From positions 1 through 64,000 of the forward strand of contig JAYOIK010000019.1 of the NCBI GenBank assembly GCA_038118725.1: a stretch of DNA of 64,000 nucleotides. The letters run 5' to 3'. The translations under genes were made by a program, and so were the position numbers. This DNA comes from JADHLJ01 sp038118725. Lineage in GTDB: Bacteria; Pseudomonadota; Alphaproteobacteria; Thalassobaculales; Thalassobaculaceae. Under the pieces are notes generated by a model, which did no database searches, had not been told where the DNA came from, and worked only from the letters and a program-made list of their open reading frames with translations. Positions within the stretch are counted from its first letter, which is position 1, and each line of letters starts with the position of its first letter. Positions 33,183 to 41,759 of this stretch are shown here, in pieces.

Positions 33183-34796
33183 GTGGCGAAACCGGCGGGG
33201 CCGAATGGCCTGAACGATCTCGGGAAACATGGCCTTTACAATACGGCTTCGGTTCACTGGAACCTAAGCGCCCCCGCGCTCTATCAGGAAGCGATAGCGC
33301 GAGGCGAGGGCGTGGTGACCGCTGGCGGCGCGCTAACGGTCAATACCGGTGTCCATACCGGACGCTCGCCCAAGGACAAGTACATTGTCGACACCCCAAG
33401 CGTGCATGACAATGTAAACTGGGGCCCGATCAACAAACCGATCAGCCCGGAGATTTTCAACAAGATGCATCAGCGCGTCGCGGCCTACCTCCAAGGTCGC
33501 GACATTTTCGTTCAGGATTGTTTCGCCGGGGCCGACCCGGCCCATCGGTTGAAGGTACGGGTGGTTACCGAATCGGCCTGGCCGAATCTATTCGCGCAAA
33601 ACATGTTTATTCGTCCGACCGCGGAGCAGAAGGTCGGTTTCGAACCGGACTTCACAATCCTGCACGCGCCCGGTCTTCAGGCACGCGGCGCCGATGACGG
33701 ATTGAACTCAGAAACCTTCGTGCTTGTTAACTTCGACGCCAAGATGGTGGTGATCGGTGGCTCGCACTACGCCGGTGAAATCAAGAAATCGATTTTCGGC
33801 ATTCTGAACTACCTTCTTCCCGATCGCGGCGTCATGCCGATGCATTGCTCGGCGAATGTCGGCGCCGCCGGTGACACGGCCATATTCTTCGGTCTTTCCG
33901 GTACCGGGAAAACCACGCTTTCCGCCGACCCGAATCGTACGCTGATCGGTGATGACGAACACGGCTGGTCCTCGAACGGCGTATTCAATTTCGAGGGTGG
34001 CTGTTACGCCAAGGTGATCAACCTTTCCGCCGAGGCCGAGCCGGAAATCTACGCGACGACCAATCGGTTCGGGACTGTCCTCGAGAACGTGGTGTTTGAT
34101 CCCGCGACGCGGGCTCTCGATCTTTTCGACGGAAGCCTTACCGAGAACACCAGGGCCTGCTATCCGCTTGAGTTTATCGACAATGCCAGCGCGACAGGCA
34201 TGGCGGAGCACCCAAAGAATATCGTGATGCTGACCGCGGACGCGTTCGGCGTGCTGCCGCCAATCGCGAGGCTGTCCCCGGAACAGGCGATGTATCATTT
34301 CCTTTCGGGATATACCGCCAAGGTCGCGGGCACGGAGAAGGGGATGGGAAGCGAGCCCGAGGCGACTTTTTCGACATGTTTCGGCGCCCCGTTCATGCCG
34401 CGTCATCCAACGGTCTATGGCGAGATGCTGCGCGAGCGTATCGCCAATCATCAAGCCACGTGTTGGCTGGTCAATACCGGATGGTCCGGCGGTCGCGCCG
34501 GCGATGGCGGCGAGCGAATGAAGATCGCCTATACGCGGGCAATGGTCAGCGCGGCGCTCGACGGTCGTCTAACGGCCGCGCCGTTGCGGCTGGACGAAAA
34601 GTTCGGATTGAGCGTTCCGGAAAACTGCCCGGACGTACCCTCGGACATTCTTCGCCCGCGTACCACGTGGAACGATAAGTCCAGCTACGATACGACGGCC
34701 GCGGAACTGTGTGGACGCTTCGCCGACAACTTCAAACAATTCGAGACTCATGTGGGCGACGCTGTTCGCGCCGCCGGTATACGTTCCGCCGCGTAA
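33183..34796 (+). CDS. pckA: Phosphoenolpyruvate carboxykinase (ATP)
   Basis: A 537-residue PEP carboxykinase that converts oxaloacetate to PEP, the entry into gluconeogenesis. Motifs: GRSPKDKYIVDTPSV near the start, the P-loop GLSGTGKTTLSADPNRTLIG (about residues 238-257) and GWSGGRAGDGGERMKI. I prefer GTG at 33183, because GGAGGG lies six bases upstream, over the GTG at 33171 that overlaps this site. In rhizobia chvI regulates central carbon genes and pckA lies beside it, so shared control is likely. Confidence 0.96.
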   Translation: MAKPAGPNGLNDLGKHGLYNTASVHWNLSAPALYQEAIARGEGVVTAGGALTVNTGVHTGRSPKDKYIVDTPSVHDNVNWGPINKPISPEIFNKMHQRVAAYLQGRDIFVQDCFAGADPAHRLKVRVVTESAWPNLFAQNMFIRPTAEQKVGFEPDFTILHAPGLQARGADDGLNSETFVLVNFDAKMVVIGGSHYAGEIKKSIFGILNYLLPDRGVMPMHCSANVGAAGDTAIFFGLSGTGKTTLSADPNRTLIGDDEHGWSSNGVFNFEGGCYAKVINLSAEAEPEIYATTNRFGTVLENVVFDPATRALDLFDGSLTENTRACYPLEFIDNASATGMAEHPKNIVMLTADAFGVLPPIARLSPEQAMYHFLSGYTAKVAGTEKGMGSEPEATFSTCFGAPFMPRHPTVYGEMLRERIANHQATCWLVNTGWSGGRAGDGGERMKIAYTRAMVSAALDGRLTAAPLRLDEKFGLSVPENCPDVPSDILRPRTTWNDKSSYDTTAAELCGRFADNFKQFETHVGDAVRAAGIRSAA

Positions 34797-34825
34797 GGTG
34801 ATCTAGGCCCATCTGAAAGCTGCCG

Positions 34826-34850
34826 CGCCGAAAAGCGTGATGGTTCGGCG
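34826..34850 (+). repeat. Hairpin ahead of the LysE-family gene
   Basis: CGCCGAA (34826-34832) and TTCGGCG (34844-34850) pair around an 11-base loop, just before the GGGAAG ribosome site of the exporter gene. No T-tract is present. It could limit ribosome access or mark the end of the pckA transcript. Confidence 0.35.
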
Positions 34851-34862
34851 GGAAGATAACCG

Positions 34863-35492
34863 ATGCCATCACTAGAGACGCTCCTGGTGTTTACCTTGGC
34901 GGCGATGGTCATGAATCTGTCTCCGGGCCCCTCCAATTTCTACGTACTTTCCCGATCCGTCGGACAAGGAACGGGCGCAGGGATTGTGGCGGCGGCGGGA
35001 TTGGCCATTGGCGGTTTGGTGCACGTCCTGGCGGCGACGCTCGGTCTTTCGCTTCTATTCGAGGCCGCGCCACTGCTGTACATGACCTTCAAGTTCGCTG
35101 GAGCAGCTTACCTTGTCTATCTAGGCGTCAGGACGTTTCTGACGAAAATCGACCCCGAGGTCTCGGTGGCGGTGAATCGCCGCCCGGGCGCGCGAATTCT
35201 AAGGGAAAGCGTTTTGGTCGAGGTGCTGAACCCAAAGACCGCGCTGTTCTTCATAGCGTTCCTACCGCAATTCGTGGATCCGTCCAAGCCGGTCATATCG
35301 CAGTTTCTTGTGCTCGGGTTTACCGTCACCGTGACGGCGATACCTTGCGATATCGCGGTCGCGGTAGGCACGGGAAAGATGACGCGTTGGCTGAAGGGCA
35401 ATCCAGGTGTCCAGCGCTTGCAGAATCGAGTATCCGGTGAAATTCTCGTTGGGCTTGGCGCGTATGTCGGCCTTGAGGGGCGCTTCGACTAA
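34863..35492 (+). CDS. LysE family translocator
   Basis: A 209-residue inner-membrane exporter with about six helices and the LysE/RhtB opening NLSPGPSNFYVLSRSVGQG, followed by LVYLGVRTFL and EVLNPKTALFFIAFLPQFVD. Relatives export amino acids or homoserine lactones. The next gene starts 28 bp later, so it may be first in an operon with the monooxygenase and CoA-transferase. Substrate unknown. Confidence 0.9.
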   Translation: MPSLETLLVFTLAAMVMNLSPGPSNFYVLSRSVGQGTGAGIVAAAGLAIGGLVHVLAATLGLSLLFEAAPLLYMTFKFAGAAYLVYLGVRTFLTKIDPEVSVAVNRRPGARILRESVLVEVLNPKTALFFIAFLPQFVDPSKPVISQFLVLGFTVTVTAIPCDIAVAVGTGKMTRWLKGNPGVQRLQNRVSGEILVGLGAYVGLEGRFD

Positions 35493-35520
35493 TCCTGGAG
35501 CGGGATGGAGAATACCCCCG

Positions 35521-36651
35521 ATGCGTGTTCTGGTGGTTGGCGGCGGCCCGGCGGGACTGTATTTCTCCGCCCTTCTTAAGAGTTCAAACCCGGATCATGA
35601 CGTAACGATTCTGGAGCGAAATCCTCCCGGCGCGACCTACGGCTTCGGTGTGGTGTTTCCGGAGGCGGCGCTCGGCTATCTTGGTGAAGCGGACCGCGAC
35701 TCCCATGCCCGGATCGTTGAGGCCTTGGAGACTTGGCGCGACCTAACCATCGTTCATCGTGATCATGCCGTCAGGATCGACGGTAACGGGTTTTCCGGTA
35801 TCGCTCGCCTGGAACTCCTCCGATTGCTCGCCGGTTTTTGCCACCAAGCCGGCGTTGTCGTGCGGCACAATGTGGAGGCGCGGGCGCGAGATCTCGAAGG
35901 ATATGATCTGGTTGTCGGAGCGGACGGGATAAACTCAGTGGTTCGTGAGTCGGCGCGCGCGACGTTCCAACCTAACATCGAGACCCTGACGAACTGGTTT
36001 ATCTGGTACGGAACTCAACGGGTATTCGACACGCTGACCTTGACCTTTCGGGCTAGTGAAGACGGTCACTTTGTCGCGCATCACTATCGCTATTCCCCCG
36101 AAATGAGCACATTCATTGTGGAATGCGACGCCGAGACCTATCGAGCCGCTGGTTTTTCCGAGATGAGCGATGCCGAGAGCCGACGCTATTGCGAGGGGAT
36201 TTTCGCGAATGACCTTGAAGGGAACGCTTTGATCTCAAACGCATCGATTTGGAGACGGTTCTCGGTTACGAGAGTTGAGAACTGGAGTGACGGAAACCGT
36301 GTTTTGATTGGTGATGCGTTGCGAAGCGTGCATTTCTCCATCGGATCGGGCACCCGCTTGGCCCTGGAGGACGCGATCGCGCTTTGGCGGGCGTTGGTTG
36401 AGTTTCCGAACGACGTTGGCGATGCTTTGCGGGCCTTCGAAGCGGCGCGACGACCGGTGGTCGAAAAGCTTCTGAACGCGGCGGCGGGGAGCTATGGGTG
36501 GTATGAGCATATCGCGAGGCATATGCGGCTTGAGCCCCTTGATCTGGCCTATGCCTACATGACACGCAGTGGCCGGGTCGACGAGACGCGCCTGAGAAGC
36601 ATCGCGCCTGGTTTCATGTGCGACTATGATCTCTCAAGATCCGCGAACTAG
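35521..36651 (+). CDS. FAD-dependent monooxygenase, salicylyl-/aminobenzoyl-CoA hydroxylase type
   Basis: A 376-residue flavoprotein opening MRVLVVGGGPAGLYFSALLK, the FAD-binding motif, followed by PGATYGFGVVFPEAALGYL. This opening is characteristic of the N-terminal half of salicylyl-CoA 5-hydroxylase and 2-aminobenzoyl-CoA monooxygenase; the second FAD motif is RVLIGDALRSVHFSIGSGTR. The Old Yellow Enzyme-like C-terminal half of the bifunctional relatives is absent. The start is 35521; longer readings overlap the exporter gene. The CoA-transferase downstream supports a CoA-thioester substrate. Confidence 0.82.
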   Translation: MRVLVVGGGPAGLYFSALLKSSNPDHDVTILERNPPGATYGFGVVFPEAALGYLGEADRDSHARIVEALETWRDLTIVHRDHAVRIDGNGFSGIARLELLRLLAGFCHQAGVVVRHNVEARARDLEGYDLVVGADGINSVVRESARATFQPNIETLTNWFIWYGTQRVFDTLTLTFRASEDGHFVAHHYRYSPEMSTFIVECDAETYRAAGFSEMSDAESRRYCEGIFANDLEGNALISNASIWRRFSVTRVENWSDGNRVLIGDALRSVHFSIGSGTRLALEDAIALWRALVEFPNDVGDALRAFEAARRPVVEKLLNAAAGSYGWYEHIARHMRLEPLDLAYAYMTRSGRVDETRLRSIAPGFMCDYDLSRSAN

Positions 36652-36681
36652 TATGATTAACGAAGCAATTGAGGTTCTCTG

Positions 36682-37902
36682 ATGTACGACCTGCTTTCAG
36701 GTTTGAGGGTTGTCGAGGGATCGGCTTTCGTCGCCGCTCCCTTGGGAGGAATGACCCTGGCGCAACTTGGCGCCGAGGTCATTCGGTTCGACCCCGTGGG
36801 CGGCGGCATGGATCATCGGCGGTGGCCATTGGACAGTCAGGGCAGGAGTCTTTATTGGGCCGGATTGAACAAGGGTAAGAAGTCGATCGCGGTCAATACA
36901 CGCGAGGAAGAGGGCCGGGAACTGATCCGCGCCCTGATTTGCGAGCCTGGCCCGGATCGGGGTGTTTTTCTGACCAATCACCCACCCGGTGGACCCTTCG
37001 GTTATGAGGCCTTAAAGGAACGGCGTGATGACTTGATCATGCTTAACGTTCTGGGCAGCCACGATGGATCGCCGGCGGTCGATTACACGATCAATTGCGC
37101 TCTCGGGTTTCCTTTCGCCACTGGCCCTCGTGGCAATGACGGACCGGTTAACCACCTTCTGCCGGCGTGGGATCTCGTTACCGGAAGCATGGCCGCGACG
37201 GGGATACTCGCGGCCGAAAGAAAGCGTTCACGCCAAGGCGGCGGCAGATTGATCAATCTGGCGCTCTCTGATGTTGGTATCTGGGTTGCGAGCGCGCTTG
37301 GTCATATCGCCGAAGCTGAACTTCTGGGCCGCAATCGGGTGGCGGACGGCAATCATGTTTACGGCGCCTTTGGACACGACTTCGCGACCTCGAATGGACA
37401 GAGGGTCATGGTCACGGCCTTGACCAAGGCTCAATGGCGCCGATTGAAGAAGGCCGTGGATATCGAAGAGGCTGTCGGGCGGATCGAACAAGGTCGATCG
37501 CTTGATTTGGATGACGAAGGTGACCGTTATCAGGCGCGGGACGAGATCGTGGCGCTGATCACGCCTTGGATGGCGGCTCGAGACGTTGCGACCGTGCGCG
37601 AGGTCTTGGACGGCGTCGGGGTGCTGTGGGGGCCTTATCGGACCTTTACGGAACTTGTCGGCGAAGACCCTCGTTGCTCGACCGCCAATCCCATGATGGG
37701 GCGTATTAGCCAGCCCGGCATCGGTGACTATCTGGCGGCGGGTCTCCCTCTGCGATTTTCCGATGTTGAGGCCCTACCGGTTGCTCCCGCGCCGATCCTG
37801 GGAGCGGATACCGACGCGGTGCTCGCCGATGCGCTGGGCCTGCCTGGGCATGCGATAGCGGATCTTCATGACCGGGGCATCGTCGGTGGCCCCGTGGTCT
37901 AG
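36682..37902 (+). CDS. Class III CoA-transferase, mesaconyl-CoA C1-C4 transferase (2-methylfumaryl-CoA isomerase) type
   Basis: A 406-residue CaiB/BaiF-family protein. The opening LLSGLRVVEGSAFVAAPLGG and the stretch MLNVLGSHDGSPAVDYTINC resemble Mct, which moves CoA within mesaconyl-CoA in the 3-hydroxypropionate bicycle; Asp in PAWDLVTGSMAATGI (about residue 162) is the likely catalytic carboxylate. No other bicycle genes lie here, so the present substrate is open. It follows the monooxygenase by 30 bp. Confidence 0.82.
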   Translation: MYDLLSGLRVVEGSAFVAAPLGGMTLAQLGAEVIRFDPVGGGMDHRRWPLDSQGRSLYWAGLNKGKKSIAVNTREEEGRELIRALICEPGPDRGVFLTNHPPGGPFGYEALKERRDDLIMLNVLGSHDGSPAVDYTINCALGFPFATGPRGNDGPVNHLLPAWDLVTGSMAATGILAAERKRSRQGGGRLINLALSDVGIWVASALGHIAEAELLGRNRVADGNHVYGAFGHDFATSNGQRVMVTALTKAQWRRLKKAVDIEEAVGRIEQGRSLDLDDEGDRYQARDEIVALITPWMAARDVATVREVLDGVGVLWGPYRTFTELVGEDPRCSTANPMMGRISQPGIGDYLAAGLPLRFSDVEALPVAPAPILGADTDAVLADALGLPGHAIADLHDRGIVGGPVV

Positions 37903-39014
37903 GTCTCGGCGCGTTCCAGTACCGCCAAACTGCTGAGCATTCCGTCCATGTCCACGTAACATCCTTGGAGATGGCGTTGACCGGCGCTGGAGAAGGCCGT
38001 GCGGCCGTGAAGTACTCGACGATTGTCGACGGCGAAAAGTTCGCCGGGTTCCAGTTTGAAGGCCAAGGCCGCGTCGGGGGCGAAAAGCAGTTCCGCGAAG
38101 CGGCGGTAGGCCCCGTAGAACGCGGGCACGTCTTCCATCGCGATATCTAGTTGCGCGAGGGAACGGTTGTTGAATCGGACCTCGGTAATCTCCCCGTGAT
38201 CATCCACGCTGATCATCGGACGTCGCGCGGTCAGTTCGGTATCCTCCGAGCGATAGGTGAAGCGTACCCAGGTTCGGCTCAGAATGTCGAAGGCCGAAGG
38301 ATCGGTCCGTCGCAGTTGTTCCGCGGCACCGAAACCATCCACCAGTGTCGTTTCCCCGCCGGCGCTATCATTGCGGAGGCAATGCAGAAGCTGAATCCCC
38401 GGAACCGGGTCCCGGTAAGGATTGTCGGTATGGACCGATAAAGCCATGCCGGTATAGGCGAGGTTGACAGGGTTCGCCTCGGCGCGAACGTCAAACAGGC
38501 GACCGTAGTTGGTTTCCCGCGCGAAACCGAACCGTTCCGCGACCTCCAGCACCATGCCGGACCTGTTTGGTGCTCCTGTCAGAACAGCGAAACCACGGTC
38601 GCGAATATCGGCGAGCCAAGTCGTCAAATGCGCCGGCTTGGTCGATATGTCGGCCCGTTCCGTCTTGGGTGGGCCCTCCTTAAAATCCTTCCGGCTCCAC
38701 GTCCTTGGTACCGCCTCCGCACGTGTGCAGGCCGGGGCGAGATCGTCCACCATGAAGATCGAGGTTTTATTGTCGGGCGAGAATGTCAGGCGAATGGATG
38801 ATTGGTCCGCTGTCTCGATCGCCGTGATCCTAGGATCCAAGGGGAGGTCGGTGATGTTGGTCAGTTTTTGACCGTTTCCCGGGTCGCGGTCATCCGGGAC
38901 ATTGTCCCGCAGCCAGATCGCTGGGAGCCGAAAGGTCGCGCCGCCTGCGTCGATGACCAAGGTTCGTCCCTCGTCGGCGATAGCCATGGTCGCTTCGGGC
39001 CTGGTTGCATCCAT
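37899..39014 (-). CDS. Gamma-butyrobetaine hydroxylase-like 2-oxoglutarate dioxygenase
   Basis: A 371-residue TauD/TfdA-family enzyme with the N-terminal GBBH-like zinc-type domain (LPAIWLRDNVPDD near 30-42) and a catalytic jelly roll. The iron ligands are His and Asp in LSVHTDNPYRDP (about 194-205) and the distal His in RRVLHGRTAF. It would hydroxylate gamma-butyrobetaine to carnitine or act on a related trimethylated amine. Its end overlaps the convergent CoA-transferase gene by 4 bp. Confidence 0.87.
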   Translation of the reverse strand: MDATRPEATMAIADEGRTLVIDAGGATFRLPAIWLRDNVPDDRDPGNGQKLTNITDLPLDPRITAIETADQSSIRLTFSPDNKTSIFMVDDLAPACTRAEAVPRTWSRKDFKEGPPKTERADISTKPAHLTTWLADIRDRGFAVLTGAPNRSGMVLEVAERFGFARETNYGRLFDVRAEANPVNLAYTGMALSVHTDNPYRDPVPGIQLLHCLRNDSAGGETTLVDGFGAAEQLRRTDPSAFDILSRTWVRFTYRSEDTELTARRPMISVDDHGEITEVRFNNRSLAQLDIAMEDVPAFYGAYRRFAELLFAPDAALAFKLEPGELFAVDNRRVLHGRTAFSSAGQRHLQGCYVDMDGMLSSLAVLERAET

Positions 39015-39044
39015 TTTGTTGCTCCCGCCTTTACGGCTATCTGT

Positions 39045-39635
39045 TCAGCGTCTCCACGTACCATCCAAGCCTTGCTCGTCCAGCCAATCGGCGAACGCGT
39101 CGGGCCGGTACCGGGATCTTGCCCAGTCGGAGATCGTCAGACCGCCATGATCCGCCTCGAAATATCTTGGGAAAGACCGGATCCACCGTTGATAGCGTTT
39201 TGGTAGATGCAGATACGGAATCGCCGACATCTGGCGTCGAGCATCGGCTGCACCGTCGAGGCCGTCGCGATGCAGAATGTAGATCGCGGCGGCCAAGGCG
39301 GTGCGGTCGGCGCCGCCCGAGCACTTGATAAGCAAAGGGCGCGGCGCCGACTCGAAGGCTTCAAGCAAGTCGACCAGCATCCGTTGCTTGGGCAGTCGCC
39401 TTGAGTGAAGCGGCCGGTCGAGATAGCCGATGGACAAGCTCTCGCATGCTGCGCGTTCGGGTAGATACCAGGTGGATTTTGGGTTTTCGCCCCGCAGATT
39501 CACCACCGTGGCGATACCGTGCGCCTTCAGGAGCTGCGCGACGTGACCGCCATACATCTGCGCGGATCGGTATAGGTTCTCGTCGACGCGATGCCAGTTA
39601 TAGGCGCGGGCGAGAACAAAATGCCACGGCGACAG
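39045..39635 (-). CDS. Protein tyrosine phosphatase-like protein, unusual start
   Basis: A protein of about 196 residues with the phosphatase loop KCSGGADRT (C-X5-R) and the preceding NLRGENPKSTWYLPERAAC, typical of the bacterial dual-specificity group. The frame gives sensible sequence from SPWHFVLARAYNWHRVDENL onward, but no ATG, GTG or TTG occurs in frame until an internal ATG at the end of ENLYRSAQM, which would delete the conserved front. CTG at 39635 has AGGAG about eight bases upstream and is the best candidate. It follows hisS by 10 bp. Function unknown; often linked to cell-envelope polysaccharides. Confidence 0.7.
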   Translation of the reverse strand: MSPWHFVLARAYNWHRVDENLYRSAQMYGGHVAQLLKAHGIATVVNLRGENPKSTWYLPERAACESLSIGYLDRPLHSRRLPKQRMLVDLLEAFESAPRPLLIKCSGGADRTALAAAIYILHRDGLDGAADARRQMSAIPYLHLPKRYQRWIRSFPRYFEADHGGLTISDWARSRYRPDAFADWLDEQGLDGTWRR

Positions 39636-39645
39636 GGCGCCGCTC

Positions 39646-40971
39646 CTATTCCGGCATCCAGGTTGCCGGATCGGCGGCAACCTGATCGCGCGACGCGGAG
39701 TTCTTGACCTGATGTTCGCCGTCTTCCTCGGTCGGTGGGAACCAGACCCAGGGGATGCCTTTCTCGCCGGCATATTTGAGCTGGGCGTTGAGCTTTCGGT
39801 CTTCGTGATACTGCTCGACCTTGAAGCCCCGGGAGCGCAGGGTATGCGCGGTCTCGCGCACCAAGGCGTAGGGCGCGCCGCGGGTATGAGCGACAAGGAT
39901 ATCCGTCGGCGCCTTGCGACCCGCTTGGATCCGGCCCTCGCGCATGAGCTTGGCGAAGATACGGGTCAGGCCAATGGAAATGCCTATACCCGGCAAGCGC
40001 TTGCTGACGAGATCGCCAACGAGATTGTCATAGCGTCCACCGCCGCAAACCGTCGGAAAATCCGGAAAGTCGGCGAACTTCGCTTCGTAAACCGTGCCGG
40101 TATAATACGCGAGTCCGCGGGCGATCGAGAGATCCGCGACGAAAGCGCCCTCGGGGAAACGCTCCAACTCGCGCATCACGAAGTGGAGTTCCTCAAGCCC
40201 TTGTTCCAGTAACTCGGAGCTGACGCCGAGCGCCCGGACCCGTTGCACGACCGAGGCATCGTTGCCTTGAATCTCCGCGAGGCCGAGAACTTTTTCGATC
40301 GTCGCGCCATCTAGGCCGAGCTCGTCGGTCAGCATCGCGCCGACACCCTTGGGGCCGATCTTGTCCAGCTTGTCGATGATGCGGATCGCGTTGCCGGCAT
40401 CGGTGATGCCGAGCCCGCAATAGTATCCCTCGAGAACCTTGCGGTTATTGATTTTGGTGACCAGCGGACCGGCGCCGATCGCCTCCACCGCCTCGTGCAT
40501 GATGACCGGGATCTCGGCGTCGAAATGGAGTGGTATCTCCCGCGTATCGACGACATCGACGTCGCATTGCAGGAATTCGCGAAAACGACCGTCTTGCGGA
40601 CGCTCGCCACGCCAGGCCTTCTGAATCTGATAGCGTTTAAACGGGAATGTCAGGTCGTTCATATTGGCGGCCACGTAGCGCGCCATCGGGACCGTCATGT
40701 CGTAGTGCAGCGCGTAGGTCGGCTCCGCCTTGTCCGAGGGATCGGCCATCAGGCGACCGATCGTGTAGATCTCCTTGTCCGTATCGCCCTGTTTTAGCAA
40801 AACCTCCACCGGCTCGACGGTACGAGGTTCGATCGACGCGAAGCCATAGCTTTCAAAGACCGATCGCAGCTTGTCGATCCACTCCAACTCGACCATCCGG
40901 TATTGCGGTAGCAGTTCCGGAAAACCACTGATGGGACGGAGTTTTTCCTTCGGGGTCATGCGTGATGACAT
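39646..40971 (-). CDS. hisS: Histidine-tRNA ligase
   Basis: A 441-residue class II synthetase. Motif 2 lies around RYQIQKAWRGERPQDGRFRE, the histidine-specific loops are RGLAYYTGTVYEAKF and CGGGRYDNLVG, and the anticodon-binding domain begins near PTDILVAH. It reads MSSRMTPKEKLRPISGFPEL at the start, with AAAGG upstream. It lies downstream of the GapR gene, separated by 58 bp holding a small hairpin (40995-41011). Confidence 0.95.
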   Translation of the reverse strand: MSSRMTPKEKLRPISGFPELLPQYRMVELEWIDKLRSVFESYGFASIEPRTVEPVEVLLKQGDTDKEIYTIGRLMADPSDKAEPTYALHYDMTVPMARYVAANMNDLTFPFKRYQIQKAWRGERPQDGRFREFLQCDVDVVDTREIPLHFDAEIPVIMHEAVEAIGAGPLVTKINNRKVLEGYYCGLGITDAGNAIRIIDKLDKIGPKGVGAMLTDELGLDGATIEKVLGLAEIQGNDASVVQRVRALGVSSELLEQGLEELHFVMRELERFPEGAFVADLSIARGLAYYTGTVYEAKFADFPDFPTVCGGGRYDNLVGDLVSKRLPGIGISIGLTRIFAKLMREGRIQAGRKAPTDILVAHTRGAPYALVRETAHTLRSRGFKVEQYHEDRKLNAQLKYAGEKGIPWVWFPPTEEDGEHQVKNSASRDQVAADPATWMPE

Positions 40972-41029
40972 GGGGCTTGCCTTTCACCAGATTCGGCCCT
41001 GTTTCAGGGCCAGGGTGCCCGTGACGTCG

Positions 41030-41275
41030 TTACGCCATGCCGATCGCGTGTTGATAGAGCTGAAGGAGCTCTTCCTGTTCCTGGCGATCCTCGCGATCCA
41101 GTTTCCTGAGACGGATGATCTGACGCATGATCTTCACGTCGAAGCCATTGCCCTTCGCCTCGGCGAATACTTCCCGGATATCGGCCGCCAGCGCCGCCTT
41201 TTCCTCTTCCAGGCGCTCGATACGCTCGATATAGGAGCGCAACTGATCGCCCGCGATGCCAGCTACCTCGGCCAT
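41030..41275 (-). CDS. gapR: GapR (DUF2312) DNA-binding protein
   Basis: An 81-residue protein, MAEVAGIAGDQLRSYIERIE then RLEEEKAALAADIREVFAEA, with a conserved KIMRQIIRLRKLDREDRQEQ. This is the GapR family, which in Caulobacter clamps overtwisted AT-rich DNA ahead of replication and transcription. GAGGA precedes the ATG at 41275; longer readings are spurious. It probably shares a transcript with hisS. Confidence 0.93.
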   Translation of the reverse strand: MAEVAGIAGDQLRSYIERIERLEEEKAALAADIREVFAEAKGNGFDVKIMRQIIRLRKLDREDRQEQEELLQLYQHAIGMA

Positions 41276-41360
41276 GATATATCCTCTTCCATCAGTGATC
41301 GGGCGGGACAATAGTCTTCCTCCCGGTTGCTCGCAAGGGGTTGACGTTTGGGAACAAATC

Positions 41361-41759
41361 ATGAACAAAGAAAATACCATGAATGATACGTCCACCGCCG
41401 AGGACCTGGCCCGGAATCTATGGCGTTGTTTTGACCAGGGGCGGTTTCGCGACGCGTCGGCGTTTCTGGCCGCCGACTTCGAGGCTGTCTGGCCAAACAC
41501 GCGAGAGCGAATTCGCGGCGCCGGGAATTTTATCGCTCTGAACGAGGCTTATCCTGGGGCCTGGCGTTGTACCGTGGAAGACGTCAAGGCGACGCCTGGC
41601 GGCGTGGTCACGACCACGCGGATCAGCGACGGTACGCTCGAGTTGTTCGCGATTTCCTTCCTTGAGGTGAAGGATGGTCGGATAATACGAGCCGAGGAGT
41701 ATTTTGGCGATGTGATCGAACCACCCTTCGATCGCTCGAAATGGGCGGAACGATACTGA
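41361..41759 (+). CDS. NTF2-like (SnoaL-type) family protein
   Basis: A 132-residue protein of the nuclear transport factor 2 fold, with RNLWRCFDQGRFRDASAFLA near the start and EVKDGRIIRAEEYFGDV near the end. Such domains bind small ligands or act as isomerases; no activity can be named. Start is ATG at 41361, or the ATG at 41379. The stop overlaps the next start as TGATG-type coupling. Confidence 0.75.
   Translation: MNKENTMNDTSTAEDLARNLWRCFDQGRFRDASAFLAADFEAVWPNTRERIRGAGNFIALNEAYPGAWRCTVEDVKATPGGVVTTTRISDGTLELFAISFLEVKDGRIIRAEEYFGDVIEPPFDRSKWAERY

Noticed and set aside
40995..41011. Hairpin between the GapR gene and hisS as a terminator
   Set aside because: GGCCCTG/CAGGGCC with a 3-base loop but no T-tract; more likely a stem within a shared transcript.
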